From Sphingomonadales bacterium (GTDB taxonomy: Bacteria > Pseudomonadota > Alphaproteobacteria > Sphingomonadales > Sphingomonadaceae), in assembly GCA_006226685.1 (NCBI GenBank), contig SBGG01000040.1, positions 32,508 through 96,507 on the forward strand: DNA of 64,000 nt. The letters run 5' to 3'. Positions within the stretch are counted from its first letter, which is position 1. Each line of letters starts with the position of its first letter. Below, one piece after another: positions 27,680 through 36,883 of this stretch. The translations under genes were made by a program, and so were the position numbers. The notes under the pieces are model-generated. The model was not told where the DNA came from. It was given only the letters and a program-made list of their open reading frames with translations, and searched no databases.

Positions 27680-27739
27680 CTAGGGTCAGGATCGCCATTT
27701 GGACGCCTCAACGGCGCCAATAACGGGTCCTGACCCTAA
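27680..27739. repeat. Family B palindromic element, short copy B2 (60 bp)
   Basis: The ends CTAGGGTCAGG and CCTGACCCTAA are inverted with one mismatch. The reverse complement of the whole element matches the left 50 bases of the 222-bp copy at 61720, including the core GCCGTTGAGGCGTCC. It lies 25 bases after the stop of the metallopeptidase gene and could also act as a hairpin in its transcript. No coding capacity. Confidence 0.7.
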
Positions 27740-28192
27740 GGAAAGGCAGCTTGTCGCGCTGCACAGCACGGCCGGTTGAAACGGGCCAACAACGAGCGCG
27801 ATAATCGCCGTTTCGGTTCATCGGCACAGGTCTTGGATATCCGACGGCCGTCGGGCAAGTGCGCCGATAGCGAACTCATCCTTCTGCGCCGCAGATATTT
27901 AATCACCATAAGAGGGGGGGGATCATCGGCACGCGACCCGAAAGCGACACAGCTTCTTGCCGATGATCCTTGCCGCATCGCCTCGTGGGCTCCGGGAAGA
28001 CATATTCAGGAAGCAGCGCAGATAAGGGCGGGTCATAAAATCGTCATGTCCCGCACATGGGGGACAGCGACCGCAGCATGGCCGGAACATTTCCAAACCC
28101 GATGGACACATCGGGCACTCCGAAAGGCAGAAGCATGCAGTCTGCCGCCGATCCGAACAAAACCGGACAAGCCCCGGTAACATCATTACAGG
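27740..28192. other. Intergenic stretch without a supported gene
   Basis: Between element B2 and the pnp terminator I see no convincing gene. A 134-codon plus-strand frame (27776-28180) has no ribosome site, odd composition and no family motif. A run of eight G lies near 27914-27921. Confidence 0.6.
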
Positions 28193-28226
28193 AAAAGGGC
28201 CGCCCGGAATAATCCGAACGGCCCTT
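28193..28226 (-). terminator. Rho-independent terminator of pnp
   Basis: AAGGGCCG and CGGCCCTT form an 8-bp stem; on the minus strand the hairpin is followed by TTTTCC. It sits 27 bases after the pnp stop. Confidence 0.75.
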
Positions 28227-28252
28227 CCCTCACTATCTTTGCCCGGAGGCGA

Positions 28253-30559
28253 TCAATCCTGCGTCAGGAAATCCGGCAGGCCGCCCGGCGCATCACCATC
28301 GTCATCGCCCGAACGCTCCTTGCGCGGTCCGCGATCACGGTCGCCGCGACCACCGCCACGACGACGGTCACCCCGGTCGCCGCGACCACCCCGGTCGCCC
28401 CGGTCACCACGATCACCCTTGTCGCCGCGCGATTCCCGCGGAGGACGGGTATCCTCCAGCTCCTCACCGGTTTCCTGATCGACGACGCGCATCGACAGGC
28501 GAACCTTGCCGCGACCGTCGATCTCGAGCACCTTGACCTTGACCTCCTGCCCTTCGGACACGACGTCGGTCGGCTTCTCGACCCGCTCATTCTTCATCTC
28601 GGACACATGGACGAGACCGTCACGGCCGCCCATGAAGTTCACGAACGCGCCAAAATCGACGATGTTCACGACCTTACCGGTATAGATCTTGCCAACTTCC
28701 GGTTCCTCGACAATGCCGAGAATCCAGGCCTTGGCCGCCTCGATCTGGTTGATGTCGGACGAGCTGATCTTGATGACGCCATCATCATCGATATCGACCT
28801 TCGCGCCGGTTTCGGCGACGATCTCGCGAATTACCTTGCCGCCGGTGCCGATAACGTCACGGATCTTCGACTTATCGATCTGCATCGTCTCGATACGCGG
28901 AGCGTGGGCCGAAAGCTCACCGCTCACATCACCGATCGCCTTCTTCATCTCGCCAAGAATATGCGCGCGGCCTTCCTTCGCCTGAGCGAGAGCCTGCCGC
29001 ATGATTTCCTCGGTGATACCGGCGATCTTGATGTCCATCTGAAGGCTGGTGATGCCTTCTTCCGTACCCGCGACCTTGAAATCCATATCGCCCAGATGAT
29101 CCTCGTCACCGAGAATGTCGCTGAGTACCGTGAAGTCCTTGCCTTCAAGGATCAGGCCCATAGCGATACCCGAAACCGGGCGCTTCAACGGAACGCCGGC
29201 ATCCAGCATCGAGAGGCAGCCGCCGCACACCGTCGCCATCGACGAGGAGCCGTTGGACTCGGTGATGTCGGAGAGCACGCGGATCGTGTAGGGGAACTCT
29301 TCCTTGGTCGGCAGCACCGGATGCAGCGCGCGCCAGGCGAGCTTGCCATGGCCGACTTCGCGGCGACCCGGAGCACCGAAACGGCCCACTTCACCGACCG
29401 AATAGGGCGGGAAGTTGTAATGGAGCATGAAGCTCTCATAACGCAGACCGTCAAGACCATCGATCATCTGCTCGGCATCCTTGGTGCCCAGCGTGGTGGT
29501 GCAGATCGCCTGCGTCTCGCCACGGGTGAACAGCGCCGAACCATGGGTACGCGGCAGGAAGCCGACCATCGATTCGATCGGGCGCACCTGCGTGGTGGTG
29601 CGGCCGTCGATACGCTGGCCATCCTTCAGGATCGCGGTGCGGACGATTTCCGCTTCCAGCTTCTTGGTGATCTTGATCGCAGTCATCAACGTCTGGCCAT
29701 CGACGCCCTGCCCTTCATAATGGGCCTTCACGCGATCACGTGCGGAATTGAGCGCGTTGGAACGGGCCTGCTTGTCGGTCAGTTTGTAGGCCGCAGCGAT
29801 ATCGTCGCCGACCATCGACTTGATATAGGCCTTCATCTCGGCCGTATTGTCGGAAAGGTCGATTTCCCACGGTTCCTTCGCCGCCTTTTCGGCGAGCGCA
29901 ATGATCGCGTCGATCACCTTCCTCGATTCGGCATGGGCGAACATGACCGCGCCCAGCATCTCATCCTCGGTCAGTTCCTTGGCCTCGGACTCGACCATCA
30001 TCACCGCATCCTGCGTCGCGGCAACGACGAGGTCGAGACGGCCCTCGGCGGCTTCGGAAAGCGACGGGTTGAGCTGATACTCGCCATCCTTGAAGCCGAC
30101 GCGCGCAGCGCCGATCGGCCCCATGAACGGAACGCCCGAAATGGTAAGCGCGGCCGAGGCCGCCACCATCGCGACGATATCGGGCTCGGTCTCGCCGTCA
30201 TAGCTCATCACCTGGGCGATGACGTTGATTTCGTTGTAGAAACCTTCGGGGAACAGCGGGCGCACCGGGCGATCGATCAGGCGGGAAACCAGCGTTTCCT
30301 TCTCCGTCGCGCCGCGCTCACGCTTGAAAAAGCCGCCGGGGATACGACCGGCAGCGGAATATTTTTCCTGATAGTGAACGGTGAGCGGGAAGAAATCCTG
30401 CCCTTCCTTCACCGACTTGGCCGCCGTGACCGCGCACAGCACCACCGTTTCGCCATAGGTCGCGAGTACCGCGCCATCGGCCTGACGGGCGACACGGCCC
30501 GTTTCGAGAGTCAGCGTCTTGCCGCCCCACTCGATTTCCACTTTCTTCACATCGAACAT
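28253..30559 (-). CDS. pnp: Polynucleotide phosphorylase
   Basis: This 768-aa exoribonuclease has two RNase PH-like domains (the second contains [15 protein letters not shown] and the metal-binding [19 protein letters not shown]). A KH domain ([16 protein letters not shown]) and an S1 domain ([30 protein letters not shown]) follow. The last 60 residues are a basic Arg/Gly/Asp-rich tail with repeats of GDRGDRGDR, a likely disordered RNA-binding or RNase E-binding tail. It degrades RNA 3' to 5' using phosphate. ATG 30559 is preceded by GGAAGGAAAATCG. It follows rpsO, the classical order. Confidence 0.98.
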   Translation of the reverse strand: MFDVKKVEIEWGGKTLTLETGRVARQADGAVLATYGETVVLCAVTAAKSVKEGQDFFPLTVHYQEKYSAAGRIPGGFFKRERGATEKETLVSRLIDRPVRPLFPEGFYNEINVIAQVMSYDGETEPDIVAMVAASAALTISGVPFMGPIGAARVGFKDGEYQLNPSLSEAAEGRLDLVVAATQDAVMMVESEAKELTEDEMLGAVMFAHAESRKVIDAIIALAEKAAKEPWEIDLSDNTAEMKAYIKSMVGDDIAAAYKLTDKQARSNALNSARDRVKAHYEGQGVDGQTLMTAIKITKKLEAEIVRTAILKDGQRIDGRTTTQVRPIESMVGFLPRTHGSALFTRGETQAICTTTLGTKDAEQMIDGLDGLRYESFMLHYNFPPYSVGEVGRFGAPGRREVGHGKLAWRALHPVLPTKEEFPYTIRVLSDITESNGSSSMATVCGGCLSMLDAGVPLKRPVSGIAMGLILEGKDFTVLSDILGDEDHLGDMDFKVAGTEEGITSLQMDIKIAGITEEIMRQALAQAKEGRAHILGEMKKAIGDVSGELSAHAPRIETMQIDKSKIRDVIGTGGKVIREIVAETGAKVDIDDDGVIKISSSDINQIEAAKAWILGIVEEPEVGKIYTGKVVNIVDFGAFVNFMGGRDGLVHVSEMKNERVEKPTDVVSEGQEVKVKVLEIDGRGKVRLSMRVVDQETGEELEDTRPPRESRGDKGDRGDRGDRGGRGDRGDRRRGGGRGDRDRGPRKERSGDDDGDAPGGLPDFLTQD

Positions 30560-30698
30560 CGATTTTCCTTCCACCCACTGCGCCCTATTGCGCGGCGGGG
30601 CTTACAGATGCGGACAAGGCCGGTCCGCAGCGGCACGGAGGCAGTCTTTTCGCCCCCTGGACAGGACCATGCCGGATTGCATGACCTCTGAATCGAAA

Positions 30699-30716
30699 CG
30701 GCCCCGAAGGGGGCCG
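30699..30716 (-). terminator. Terminator or attenuator between rpsO and pnp
   Basis: CGGCCCC and GGGGCCG form a 7-bp stem with a tight loop; on the minus strand it is followed by GTTTCGATT. It lies 17 bases after the rpsO stop, where an intercistronic terminator occurs in other bacteria. Confidence 0.6.
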
Positions 30717-30732
30717 CTTCACTTTGCCGACC

Positions 30733-31002
30733 TTATTTACGAAGGCCCAGCTTTGCGATCAGCGCCTCATAGCGGCCCTGATCCTTTTTCTTCAGATAAT
30801 CGAGCAGCGAACGGCGCTTGTTGACCAACATCAACAAGCCGCGGCGGCTGTGATTATCCTTGTGATGCCCTTTGAAATGCTCGGTCAGGTTCACGATACG
30901 CTCGGAGAGGATCGCAACCTGTACTTCCGGCGAACCGGTATCGCCCTCGGCGCGGGCATGTTCCTTGATCAGCGCTTCCTTGCGCTCAGCAGTAATCGAC
31001 AT
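30733..31002 (-). CDS. rpsO: 30S ribosomal protein S15
   Basis: This is 89 aa, full length for S15. It starts [32 protein letters not shown] and ends [12 protein letters not shown], with the central [19 protein letters not shown] that contacts 16S rRNA. It lies 17 bases downstream of truB and ahead of pnp, the conserved truB-rpsO-pnp arrangement. Confidence 0.98.
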   Translation of the reverse strand: MSITAERKEALIKEHARAEGDTGSPEVQVAILSERIVNLTEHFKGHHKDNHSRRGLLMLVNKRRSLLDYLKKKDQGRYEALIAKLGLRK

Positions 31003-31019
31003 CGGGCTTCCTTTCTGAA

Positions 31020-31901
31020 CTAGAGATTGAAACCCCGCACGACCTTTATTTCCGGTCCGGTTCCTTCAACCAGCGCGACGGGCGTTTCGCCCTCCATCGC
31101 CAGCATCAGGCCCTGCCTGCGGGGGTTCCCGACGAGCACGCGCCCCTGACGGAGCGCGCCTGCCTCGGCGGGAGTGACGGGTAGAGCCGGGATGTCGTCC
31201 AGCCCCGCCGTCAACGGCAGCATATACTGACCGATGCCGCGCTCCCTAGCAGCTTCCTGCAATTTGTCCAGTGGAATCGCCTGTTCCAGCGTGAACGGCC
31301 CCGCCTTCGTCCGGCGCAGCATCGTCACATGGCCGACCGTTCCCGCCGCCAGCGCAATGTCGCGGGCAAGGCTGCGGATATAGGTGCCCTTGGACACGGC
31401 GGCGGTGAAAGTCGCGCTCTCACCGTCATAGGCGACCAGGTCCAGCATATGAATCGTCACCGCGCGGGATTTGAGGACCACGTCCTCCCCTGCCCGCGCC
31501 AGATCATAGGCCCGCCGCCCGTCGACCTTCAGCGCCGAAAAGGCCGGCGGCATCTGCTCGATGGGGCCTCTAAAACGCGCCAGCACCGCCTCAACCCCCT
31601 CTCGTGCGGGGCGGACATCGCTCGTCGCGATCACCTGCCCCTCGGCATCCAGCGTATCGGTCTGCTCCCCGAATTTCAGCGTAAAATCATAGATTTTGTC
31701 GCTATCGAGCATTCGCCCTGCCAGCTTGGTCGCCTCGCCCAGCGCCACCGGCAACACCCCGTTTGCCAGCGGATCGAGCGTGCCGCCATGACCGATTTTC
31801 GTCTTGGGTACACCCGCTTCCCGCAGGCAACGCTTGATCGCGCTCACCGCCTGCGTCGATCCCAGCCCATAGGGTTTGTCGAGTATCAGCCAGCCGTGCA
31901 T
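31020..31901 (-). CDS. truB: tRNA pseudouridine(55) synthase TruB
   Basis: This 293-aa protein starts [19 protein letters not shown]. The catalytic Asp lies in [17 protein letters not shown]. Later motifs [15 protein letters not shown] and [11 protein letters not shown] match the family. It converts U55 in the T-loop of tRNAs. Its first 16 bases overlap the end of the upstream DUF2239 gene, so truB translation is probably coupled to that gene. Confidence 0.97.
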   Translation of the reverse strand: MHGWLILDKPYGLGSTQAVSAIKRCLREAGVPKTKIGHGGTLDPLANGVLPVALGEATKLAGRMLDSDKIYDFTLKFGEQTDTLDAEGQVIATSDVRPAREGVEAVLARFRGPIEQMPPAFSALKVDGRRAYDLARAGEDVVLKSRAVTIHMLDLVAYDGESATFTAAVSKGTYIRSLARDIALAAGTVGHVTMLRRTKAGPFTLEQAIPLDKLQEAARERGIGQYMLPLTAGLDDIPALPVTPAEAGALRQGRVLVGNPRRQGLMLAMEGETPVALVEGTGPEIKVVRGFNL

Positions 31902-32407
31902 GGAGTCTCCGTCGGAAAAGCCAGGCCCAGCGCATGGTCACGCACGGCAACCGGCCACTGCGCCATCAGTTCCATAAACCGCACGCGGTCCCCCGCATAA
32001 AGCGCACGAACCGCTTCTTCGAAATGGGGGCGATCACCCGCCATCACATTCAGAAAGCGGAAGGCGGCGTCCTTCGCGTCCCGTTCCGAACGGCCCGCCT
32101 TACGCGCCTGCTCTACCAGCTTGCGCAAGGTGACCGATGCGCCGCCGGGTTGCCCCGCCAGCCATTCCCAATGACGCGGCAACAAAGTCACCTCCCGCGC
32201 CTCGACACCCAGTGCGGGGCGGCCTCGCCGTCGCGGAGCGGCCGGCATGGCCTCCGGATCGAGGTCGATCTGGCGGCCGCTATCATCCTCGAACATCAGC
32301 AGATCGGAACTGCGCGCGAGCGGCGGCAACGCCCGGATCGCCTCGGCGACACGATCGCGCGTGCCGCTCAGCAATATCTCATCTTTCAGAAAGGCTGTAA
32401 CAGTCAT
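31886..32407 (-). CDS. DUF2239 family protein
   Basis: This 173-aa protein has ALPPLARSSDLLMFEDDSGRQIDLD in the first third, then a basic RRRGRPALGVEAREVTLLPRHWEWL segment and TLRKLVEQARKA with AFRFLNVMAGDRPHFEEAVRALYAGD. These are the marks of DUF2239; the function is unknown. The middle resembles a short DNA- or RNA-binding basic patch, but this is speculative. It interrupts the usual rbfA-truB adjacency, has its own promoter with repeated motifs (32431-32470), and overlaps truB by 16 bases. Confidence 0.85.
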   Translation of the reverse strand: MTVTAFLKDEILLSGTRDRVAEAIRALPPLARSSDLLMFEDDSGRQIDLDPEAMPAAPRRRGRPALGVEAREVTLLPRHWEWLAGQPGGASVTLRKLVEQARKAGRSERDAKDAAFRFLNVMAGDRPHFEEAVRALYAGDRVRFMELMAQWPVAVRDHALGLAFPTETPCTAG

Positions 32408-32430
32408 GGCTTATTCTCCCGGCGCCTATT

Positions 32431-32470
32431 TATATCCGGGTTAAATATTGTCAATACATCCGGGTGAAAT
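32431..32470 (-). promoter_or_regulatory. DUF2239 promoter region with paired 16-bp direct repeats
   Basis: On the plus strand TATATCCGGGTTAAAT (32431-32446) and TACATCCGGGTGAAAT (32455-32470) are 14/16 identical and start 24 bases apart. A minus-strand TTGACA (-35, plus 32449-32454) lies between them, with AT-rich TATAAAT following toward the gene. The repeats bracket the promoter as an operator would. The second repeat also pairs with ACCCG at 32475-32479. The regulator is unknown. Confidence 0.6.
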
Positions 32471-32472
32471 TA

Positions 32473-33045
32473 TTACCCGCCAGAATGCATTGTTTGCCAT
32501 TCATCGGCCAATATCGAAAACAGCGCGGTATCCCGTATATGACCAGTCCAGGTCACGCGATTACGACGCATCACCCCTTCCCGCACCGCCCCCAGCTTTT
32601 CCATCGCCGCCAGCGACCGCCCGTTGCGCATATCCACGGTGAATTCGATACGCCAGAAGCCACAGGCAAACGCATGATCGATCATCAGATGTTTCATCCG
32701 CCGGTTGAAACCGGTGCCCCGCACGGACGGCGCGATATAGGTTCCGCCGATCATGACCGTACCGTTAGCGGGATCGGGATGAATATAACAGGTGGTACCG
32801 ACCACTTCCCCGTCATTCAGCACGGCAAAGCGTATCCAGCCCTCCTCGCCGTGAAAACTCCTGAGCATAGCCTCGGCATCGTCTGCCAGCATGTTCACCG
32901 GGTAAATTTCCCAGATCGCCCGATCCTGCTCACAAGCCCTGCGCAACGGCCGGGCATGTTCCTCGGCAAAAGGCACAAGGTGCACCTCCTGATCGGACAG
33001 CGGAGTTCCAAGCGCCGTTGCATCCGCACGGGGCGGAACCGTCAT
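32473..33045 (-). CDS. GNAT-family N-acetyltransferase
   Basis: This 190-aa protein has the RimJ/RimL-like GNAT layout: GEVVGTTCYIHPDPANGTVMIGGTYIAPSVRGTGFNRRMKHLMIDHAF covers beta4 and the acetyl-CoA loop (R-G-T-G), and RSLAAMEKLGAVREGVMRR follows. The substrate is unknown. The start at 33045 is one base after the rbfA stop, and a GAGGA site lies in the rbfA end, so it is translated with the ribosome-maturation genes. A role on ribosomal protein N-termini is possible but only inferred from place and subfamily. Confidence 0.88.
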   Translation of the reverse strand: MTVPPRADATALGTPLSDQEVHLVPFAEEHARPLRRACEQDRAIWEIYPVNMLADDAEAMLRSFHGEEGWIRFAVLNDGEVVGTTCYIHPDPANGTVMIGGTYIAPSVRGTGFNRRMKHLMIDHAFACGFWRIEFTVDMRNGRSLAAMEKLGAVREGVMRRNRVTWTGHIRDTALFSILADEWQTMHSGG

Positions 33046-33046
33046 C

Positions 33047-33433
33047 TCATTCCTCGTGGTCGAGATCGCGCGCCACGCGTGGATCACGCAGCAATGCGTC
33101 GATATGGCTGCCCTCGTCGAAACTCTCATCGGCTATGAACTTGATCTTCGCCGCATATTTGAGCTTCACCCGCCTCGCCACTTCGCGCTGGAGATAGGCG
33201 GTATTGGTGCGCAATGCCTTCAGCACGACCTCTTCGTCCTGCCCCAGCAGCGGTTTCACATAGGCGGTCGCATGTCGCAGGTCAGGCGTCATCCGTACCT
33301 CGGTCACGCTCACCATATGATGGTCGAGCACATCGTCATGCACATCGCCGCGCTGAAGGATATCGGCAAGCACATGGCGCACCTGCTCACCGACCCGGAG
33401 AACCCGGACGGAGGGACCTTCATTCCCGCTCAT
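33047..33433 (-). CDS. rbfA: Ribosome-binding factor A
   Basis: This 128-aa KH-like protein starts with [24 protein letters not shown], and the core [22 protein letters not shown] is the RbfA signature. It assists maturation of the 16S rRNA 5' end in the 30S subunit. It follows infB by 59 bases on the minus strand. Confidence 0.96.
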   Translation of the reverse strand: MSGNEGPSVRVLRVGEQVRHVLADILQRGDVHDDVLDHHMVSVTEVRMTPDLRHATAYVKPLLGQDEEVVLKALRTNTAYLQREVARRVKLKYAAKIKFIADESFDEGSHIDALLRDPRVARDLDHEE

Positions 33434-33492
33434 CCTACATCACCTTTCCCAAACCCACCCCGCCCAATGACGGGATGGATTTTTCCAAGATA

Positions 33493-36102
33493 TCAAAGCG
33501 TGCGTTCGCGCTCCTCGACCTCAAACAGTTCGAGCATATCGCCCGGCTTGATGTCGTTGGTATCCTCCAGCACCGCACCGCATTCCAGACCCGCGCGCAC
33601 TTCGGCGACATCGTCCTTGAACCGGCGCAACGAAGCGATGACCGTCTTCGACACGATGACATCGTCGCGAGTGAGGCGCGCATTGAGGCCCTTGCGGATA
33701 AGACCGTCGACAACGAGCAGACCCGCCGCCTTGTCCTTCTTGCCCGCCGGGAACACTTCCTTGACCTCGGCGCGACCGACCACCGTCTCGATACGCTCGG
33801 GCGCGAGCTGCCCTGCCATCTCGCCCTTCACTTCTTCGAGAAGGTCGTAGATCACATCATAATAGCGCAAGGAAACCTTGTCCCGCTCGGCAAGCTGGCG
33901 TGCCTTGGCGTTGGGGCGAACATTGAAACCGATCAACGGCGCGCCGCTGGCCGCCGCCAGGGTCACATCGCTCTCGGTGATCGCACCGGCACCGGAATGG
34001 AGCACCCGTACCTTGATCTCGTCCGTCGAAATACGATTGAGCGAATTCACGATCGCTTCGACCGAGCCCTGCGCATCTGCCTTCACGACGATCGGATATT
34101 CGATCTGCGTCGTGCTCAACGCCGAGAACATGTTCTCGAAGCTGGTCGGCGCCGCCGTGGTCCGCTTCTTCGTCGCCTGTTCCTGACGATAGGTCGCCAC
34201 TTCGCGGGCGCGTGCTTCATTTTCGACAACACTGAGCTGATCGCCCGCCATCGGCACGCCGGAAAGGCCAAGAACCTCCACCGGCACCGAAGGCCCGGCT
34301 TCCTTCACATTCTTGCCCTTGTCATTGACCATCGCGCGGACCTTGCCCGAATATTCGCCGACGACGAACACGTCCCCAACCTTGAGCGTGCCGCGACGCA
34401 CAAGAATAGTGGCCACCGGACCACGCCCCTTGTCGAGTTGCGCCTCGATCACCGTACCTTCGGCGGCACGATCGGGGTTGGCCTTCAGCTCCATCAACTC
34501 GGCCTGAAGCAGGATCTTCTCGATCAGATCGTCAAGACCTGTCTTCTTGAGCGCCGACACCTCGACATCCTGCGTCTCGCCGCCCATGTCCTCGACGATC
34601 ACCTCATGTTCGAGCAGGCGCTCGCGGATCTTCTGCGGATTGGCATCGGGCTTGTCGCACTTGTTGATCGCCACGATCATCGGCACGCCGGCCGCCTTGG
34701 TATGGTTGATCGCCTCGATCGTCTGCGGCATCAGCCCATCATCGGCGGCAACCACCAATATGACGATATCGGTAACATTGGCGCCGCGTGCGCGCATTTC
34801 CGTAAAGGCTTCATGGCCCGGCGTATCGAGGAAAGTGATGATATCCCCGCTCTTCGCCTTCACCTGATAGGCGCCGATATGCTGGGTAATGCCGCCCGCT
34901 TCGCCCGCGACGACATCGGTGCCGCGCAATGCGTCGAGCAATGAGGTCTTTCCGTGGTCGACATGCCCCATGATCGTCACCACCGGCGCGCGGGGCTTCA
35001 ACGTCTCGGGTGCATCGACATCCGCCTCGGTATCGATTTCGACGTCCGAATCCGACACGCGCTGGATGCGATGACCAAATTCTTCGACGAGCAGCTCGGC
35101 GGTATCCTGATCGATAGTCTGATTGACGGTAACCATCACCCCCATCTTGAACAGAGCCTTGACGAGATCCGCGCCCTTTTCGGCCATGCGGTTCGCCAGT
35201 TCCTGCACCGTGATGGCATCGGGAACGACGACATCGCGGCTCTGCTTTTCGCGCGGCTGCTGAATGCCGCCCATATGCGAGCGACGTTCCTTTTCACGAG
35301 CACGCTTCAGCGCGGCAAGGCTGCGTGCCCGCGCGCTATCATCATCGGCCAGCGCACGATTGACGGTCAGCTTGCCCGACTGACGACGATCCTGATCGCT
35401 CCGCTTCGCCCTGTCGGGCTTGGCCGGTTCAGGCCGCTTGGCAGGCGTAACCGGAGTAAACCGGCGCGGCGGGGGAACAGTCGCGCCCGTGGCAGCGGCA
35501 GGAGCCGCAGCCGCGCTTTTGTTCGCCGTAGCCTTCTCGCTGGCGGCGGGAGTTTCCACCTGTACCGGTTCCTGAGCGGCCTCTTTCGCTTCCGTAGCGG
35601 TTTCCGATGCCGTCGGAGCCTGCGCTTTTGCTTCGGCAGCCTGCTCCGCCTCGATTTCGGCCTTGCGATTTTCTTCGGCGCGGCGGCGTTCTTCTTCGCT
35701 CGCAGCCTGACGCTCGGCCTCCTCGCGGCGACGCGCCTCCTCCATGGCCGCCATGCGGGCTTCCTCGGCCTCGCGCAGCAGCTTCGCCTGCATTTCCTGA
35801 CGGGTCATCAGGTCGGCGCGGGCCGGGGTCGGCGCGGGCGTCGGCGTGGCGCGGCGCGGCGATGGCGCCACCGGCGGCCGGGGTGCGGGTTCGGGCGCCT
35901 TCGCGACCGGCTCCTCAACGGGCGGCGTGGGTGCCGGGCCTTCCCCCGGCTTGCCGATGATGCGACGGCGCTTCACCTCCACCACGACGGTGTTCTTCCG
36001 TCCGTGGCTGAAGCTCTGCTGAACCTGGCCAGACTCGACCGTCCGCTTGATCCCCAGCGGCTTACGGCCCAGTACCGGCTTGTCTTCCTTGCTGTCACTC
36101 AT
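33493..36102 (-). CDS. infB: Translation initiation factor IF-2
   Basis: This encodes 869 aa. A short conserved N-terminal module ([26 protein letters not shown]) comes first. A long Ala/Glu/Arg-rich stretch (about 45-260, with [21 protein letters not shown] as a likely helix) and the IF2 N2 domain ([19 protein letters not shown]) follow. The GTPase domain has [17 protein letters not shown] and NKCD. Domains II-IV include the C-terminal fMet-tRNA-binding region. IF-2 positions initiator tRNA on the ribosome. Confidence 0.98.
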   Translation of the reverse strand: MSDSKEDKPVLGRKPLGIKRTVESGQVQQSFSHGRKNTVVVEVKRRRIIGKPGEGPAPTPPVEEPVAKAPEPAPRPPVAPSPRRATPTPAPTPARADLMTRQEMQAKLLREAEEARMAAMEEARRREEAERQAASEEERRRAEENRKAEIEAEQAAEAKAQAPTASETATEAKEAAQEPVQVETPAASEKATANKSAAAAPAAATGATVPPPRRFTPVTPAKRPEPAKPDRAKRSDQDRRQSGKLTVNRALADDDSARARSLAALKRAREKERRSHMGGIQQPREKQSRDVVVPDAITVQELANRMAEKGADLVKALFKMGVMVTVNQTIDQDTAELLVEEFGHRIQRVSDSDVEIDTEADVDAPETLKPRAPVVTIMGHVDHGKTSLLDALRGTDVVAGEAGGITQHIGAYQVKAKSGDIITFLDTPGHEAFTEMRARGANVTDIVILVVAADDGLMPQTIEAINHTKAAGVPMIVAINKCDKPDANPQKIRERLLEHEVIVEDMGGETQDVEVSALKKTGLDDLIEKILLQAELMELKANPDRAAEGTVIEAQLDKGRGPVATILVRRGTLKVGDVFVVGEYSGKVRAMVNDKGKNVKEAGPSVPVEVLGLSGVPMAGDQLSVVENEARAREVATYRQEQATKKRTTAAPTSFENMFSALSTTQIEYPIVVKADAQGSVEAIVNSLNRISTDEIKVRVLHSGAGAITESDVTLAAASGAPLIGFNVRPNAKARQLAERDKVSLRYYDVIYDLLEEVKGEMAGQLAPERIETVVGRAEVKEVFPAGKKDKAAGLLVVDGLIRKGLNARLTRDDVIVSKTVIASLRRFKDDVAEVRAGLECGAVLEDTNDIKPGDMLELFEVEERERTL

Positions 36103-36169
36103 CGACTGAATTCAACCTTCTCAACTTCAAACACCAAGTGCGGCACGGCCTGTTCAGGCCCGCCGCCCG

Positions 36170-36838
36170 TCACATCTGTCCGGTGGACAACCCCATGGGG
36201 TGCGCCATGGCCGGGGTGTCTTGTCCTCCCCCGTTAGCGCATCCGTTATAGCTTTGCCAGCGGCTTAGCAATCCGGCCAGCCGAGCGGCGGCCTTGCCGT
36301 CCGTCACTGCGACATGAACAACATTGTCGCGGCCCATCGCTCTAGATAAGACTTCCCGCGCAACAGGCAAGACCTGCCCCGCATGATCGGTCCCTTCGGC
36401 CTCCTCGCCCACGCGCCAGGCCTGATCGAGTTTCCGCCGTCCGTCCGGCGCGGCATCGGCGGCATGCAACAACATGCGCACCTGCCCGCGCCGCGCCGCG
36501 ACCTCTATTTTTTCGGAACCGGTGAGGATGTTAGACGCCCGCGCCTCCAGACCGAACCGGTCCATCGCCTGTTTTTCCAGCGCGTCACCGACCAGCATCG
36601 CCAGATCCGACGGCACCTCGATCGCGCTCGTTTTGAACGAACGGGAAAGCGCCCCTTTCAGCTTGCCATTGGCGACGGCGGCTTCCAGCTCCGCGCGGGA
36701 CACGCCAATCCACGCCCCCCGCCCCGGCGCCTTGGCCGCGACATCGGGCATCACCAGCCCATCCGGCGACACCGCAAGGCGCACCAGATGGTCCGGCGAG
36801 GTTCGTTCCCCGGTCAGGATGCAGCGGCGCTCGCTCAT
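36170..36838 (-). CDS. YlxR (DUF448) protein fused to an L7Ae-like domain
   Basis: This encodes 222 aa. Residues 1-80 are YlxR: RRCILTGERTSPDHLVRLAVSPDG, then APGRGAWIGVSR. The second half (LEARASNILTGSEKIEVAARRGQVRMLLHAADAAPDGRRKL) is an L7Ae/L30e-type RNA-binding fold. This fused form is usual in alphaproteobacteria, where other bacteria have two separate genes (ylxR, ylxQ). It lies between nusA and infB, the standard place, and is expected to act in RNA or ribosome metabolism. Confidence 0.92.
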   Translation of the reverse strand: MSERRCILTGERTSPDHLVRLAVSPDGLVMPDVAAKAPGRGAWIGVSRAELEAAVANGKLKGALSRSFKTSAIEVPSDLAMLVGDALEKQAMDRFGLEARASNILTGSEKIEVAARRGQVRMLLHAADAAPDGRRKLDQAWRVGEEAEGTDHAGQVLPVAREVLSRAMGRDNVVHVAVTDGKAAARLAGLLSRWQSYNGCANGGGQDTPAMAHPMGLSTGQM

Positions 36839-36883
36839 GCCAGCGCCTCCGCAACGTCACTATTTATTTCAGCAGCAGGCCGA

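Noticed and set aside
27776-28180. 134-codon plus-strand frame after the zinc metallopeptidase
   Set aside because: No ribosome site, unusual composition, follows a repeat element and shows no recognisable domain.
28373-28440. Repeated short motifs in the pnp C-terminal coding region, at first like a tandem repeat array
   Set aside because: They encode the repeated GDRGDR tail of polynucleotide phosphorylase; no spacers, so not CRISPR and not an independent repeat.
28607-30691. 694-codon plus-strand frame antisense to pnp
   Set aside because: pnp is complete and certain; the antisense frame has no motif.
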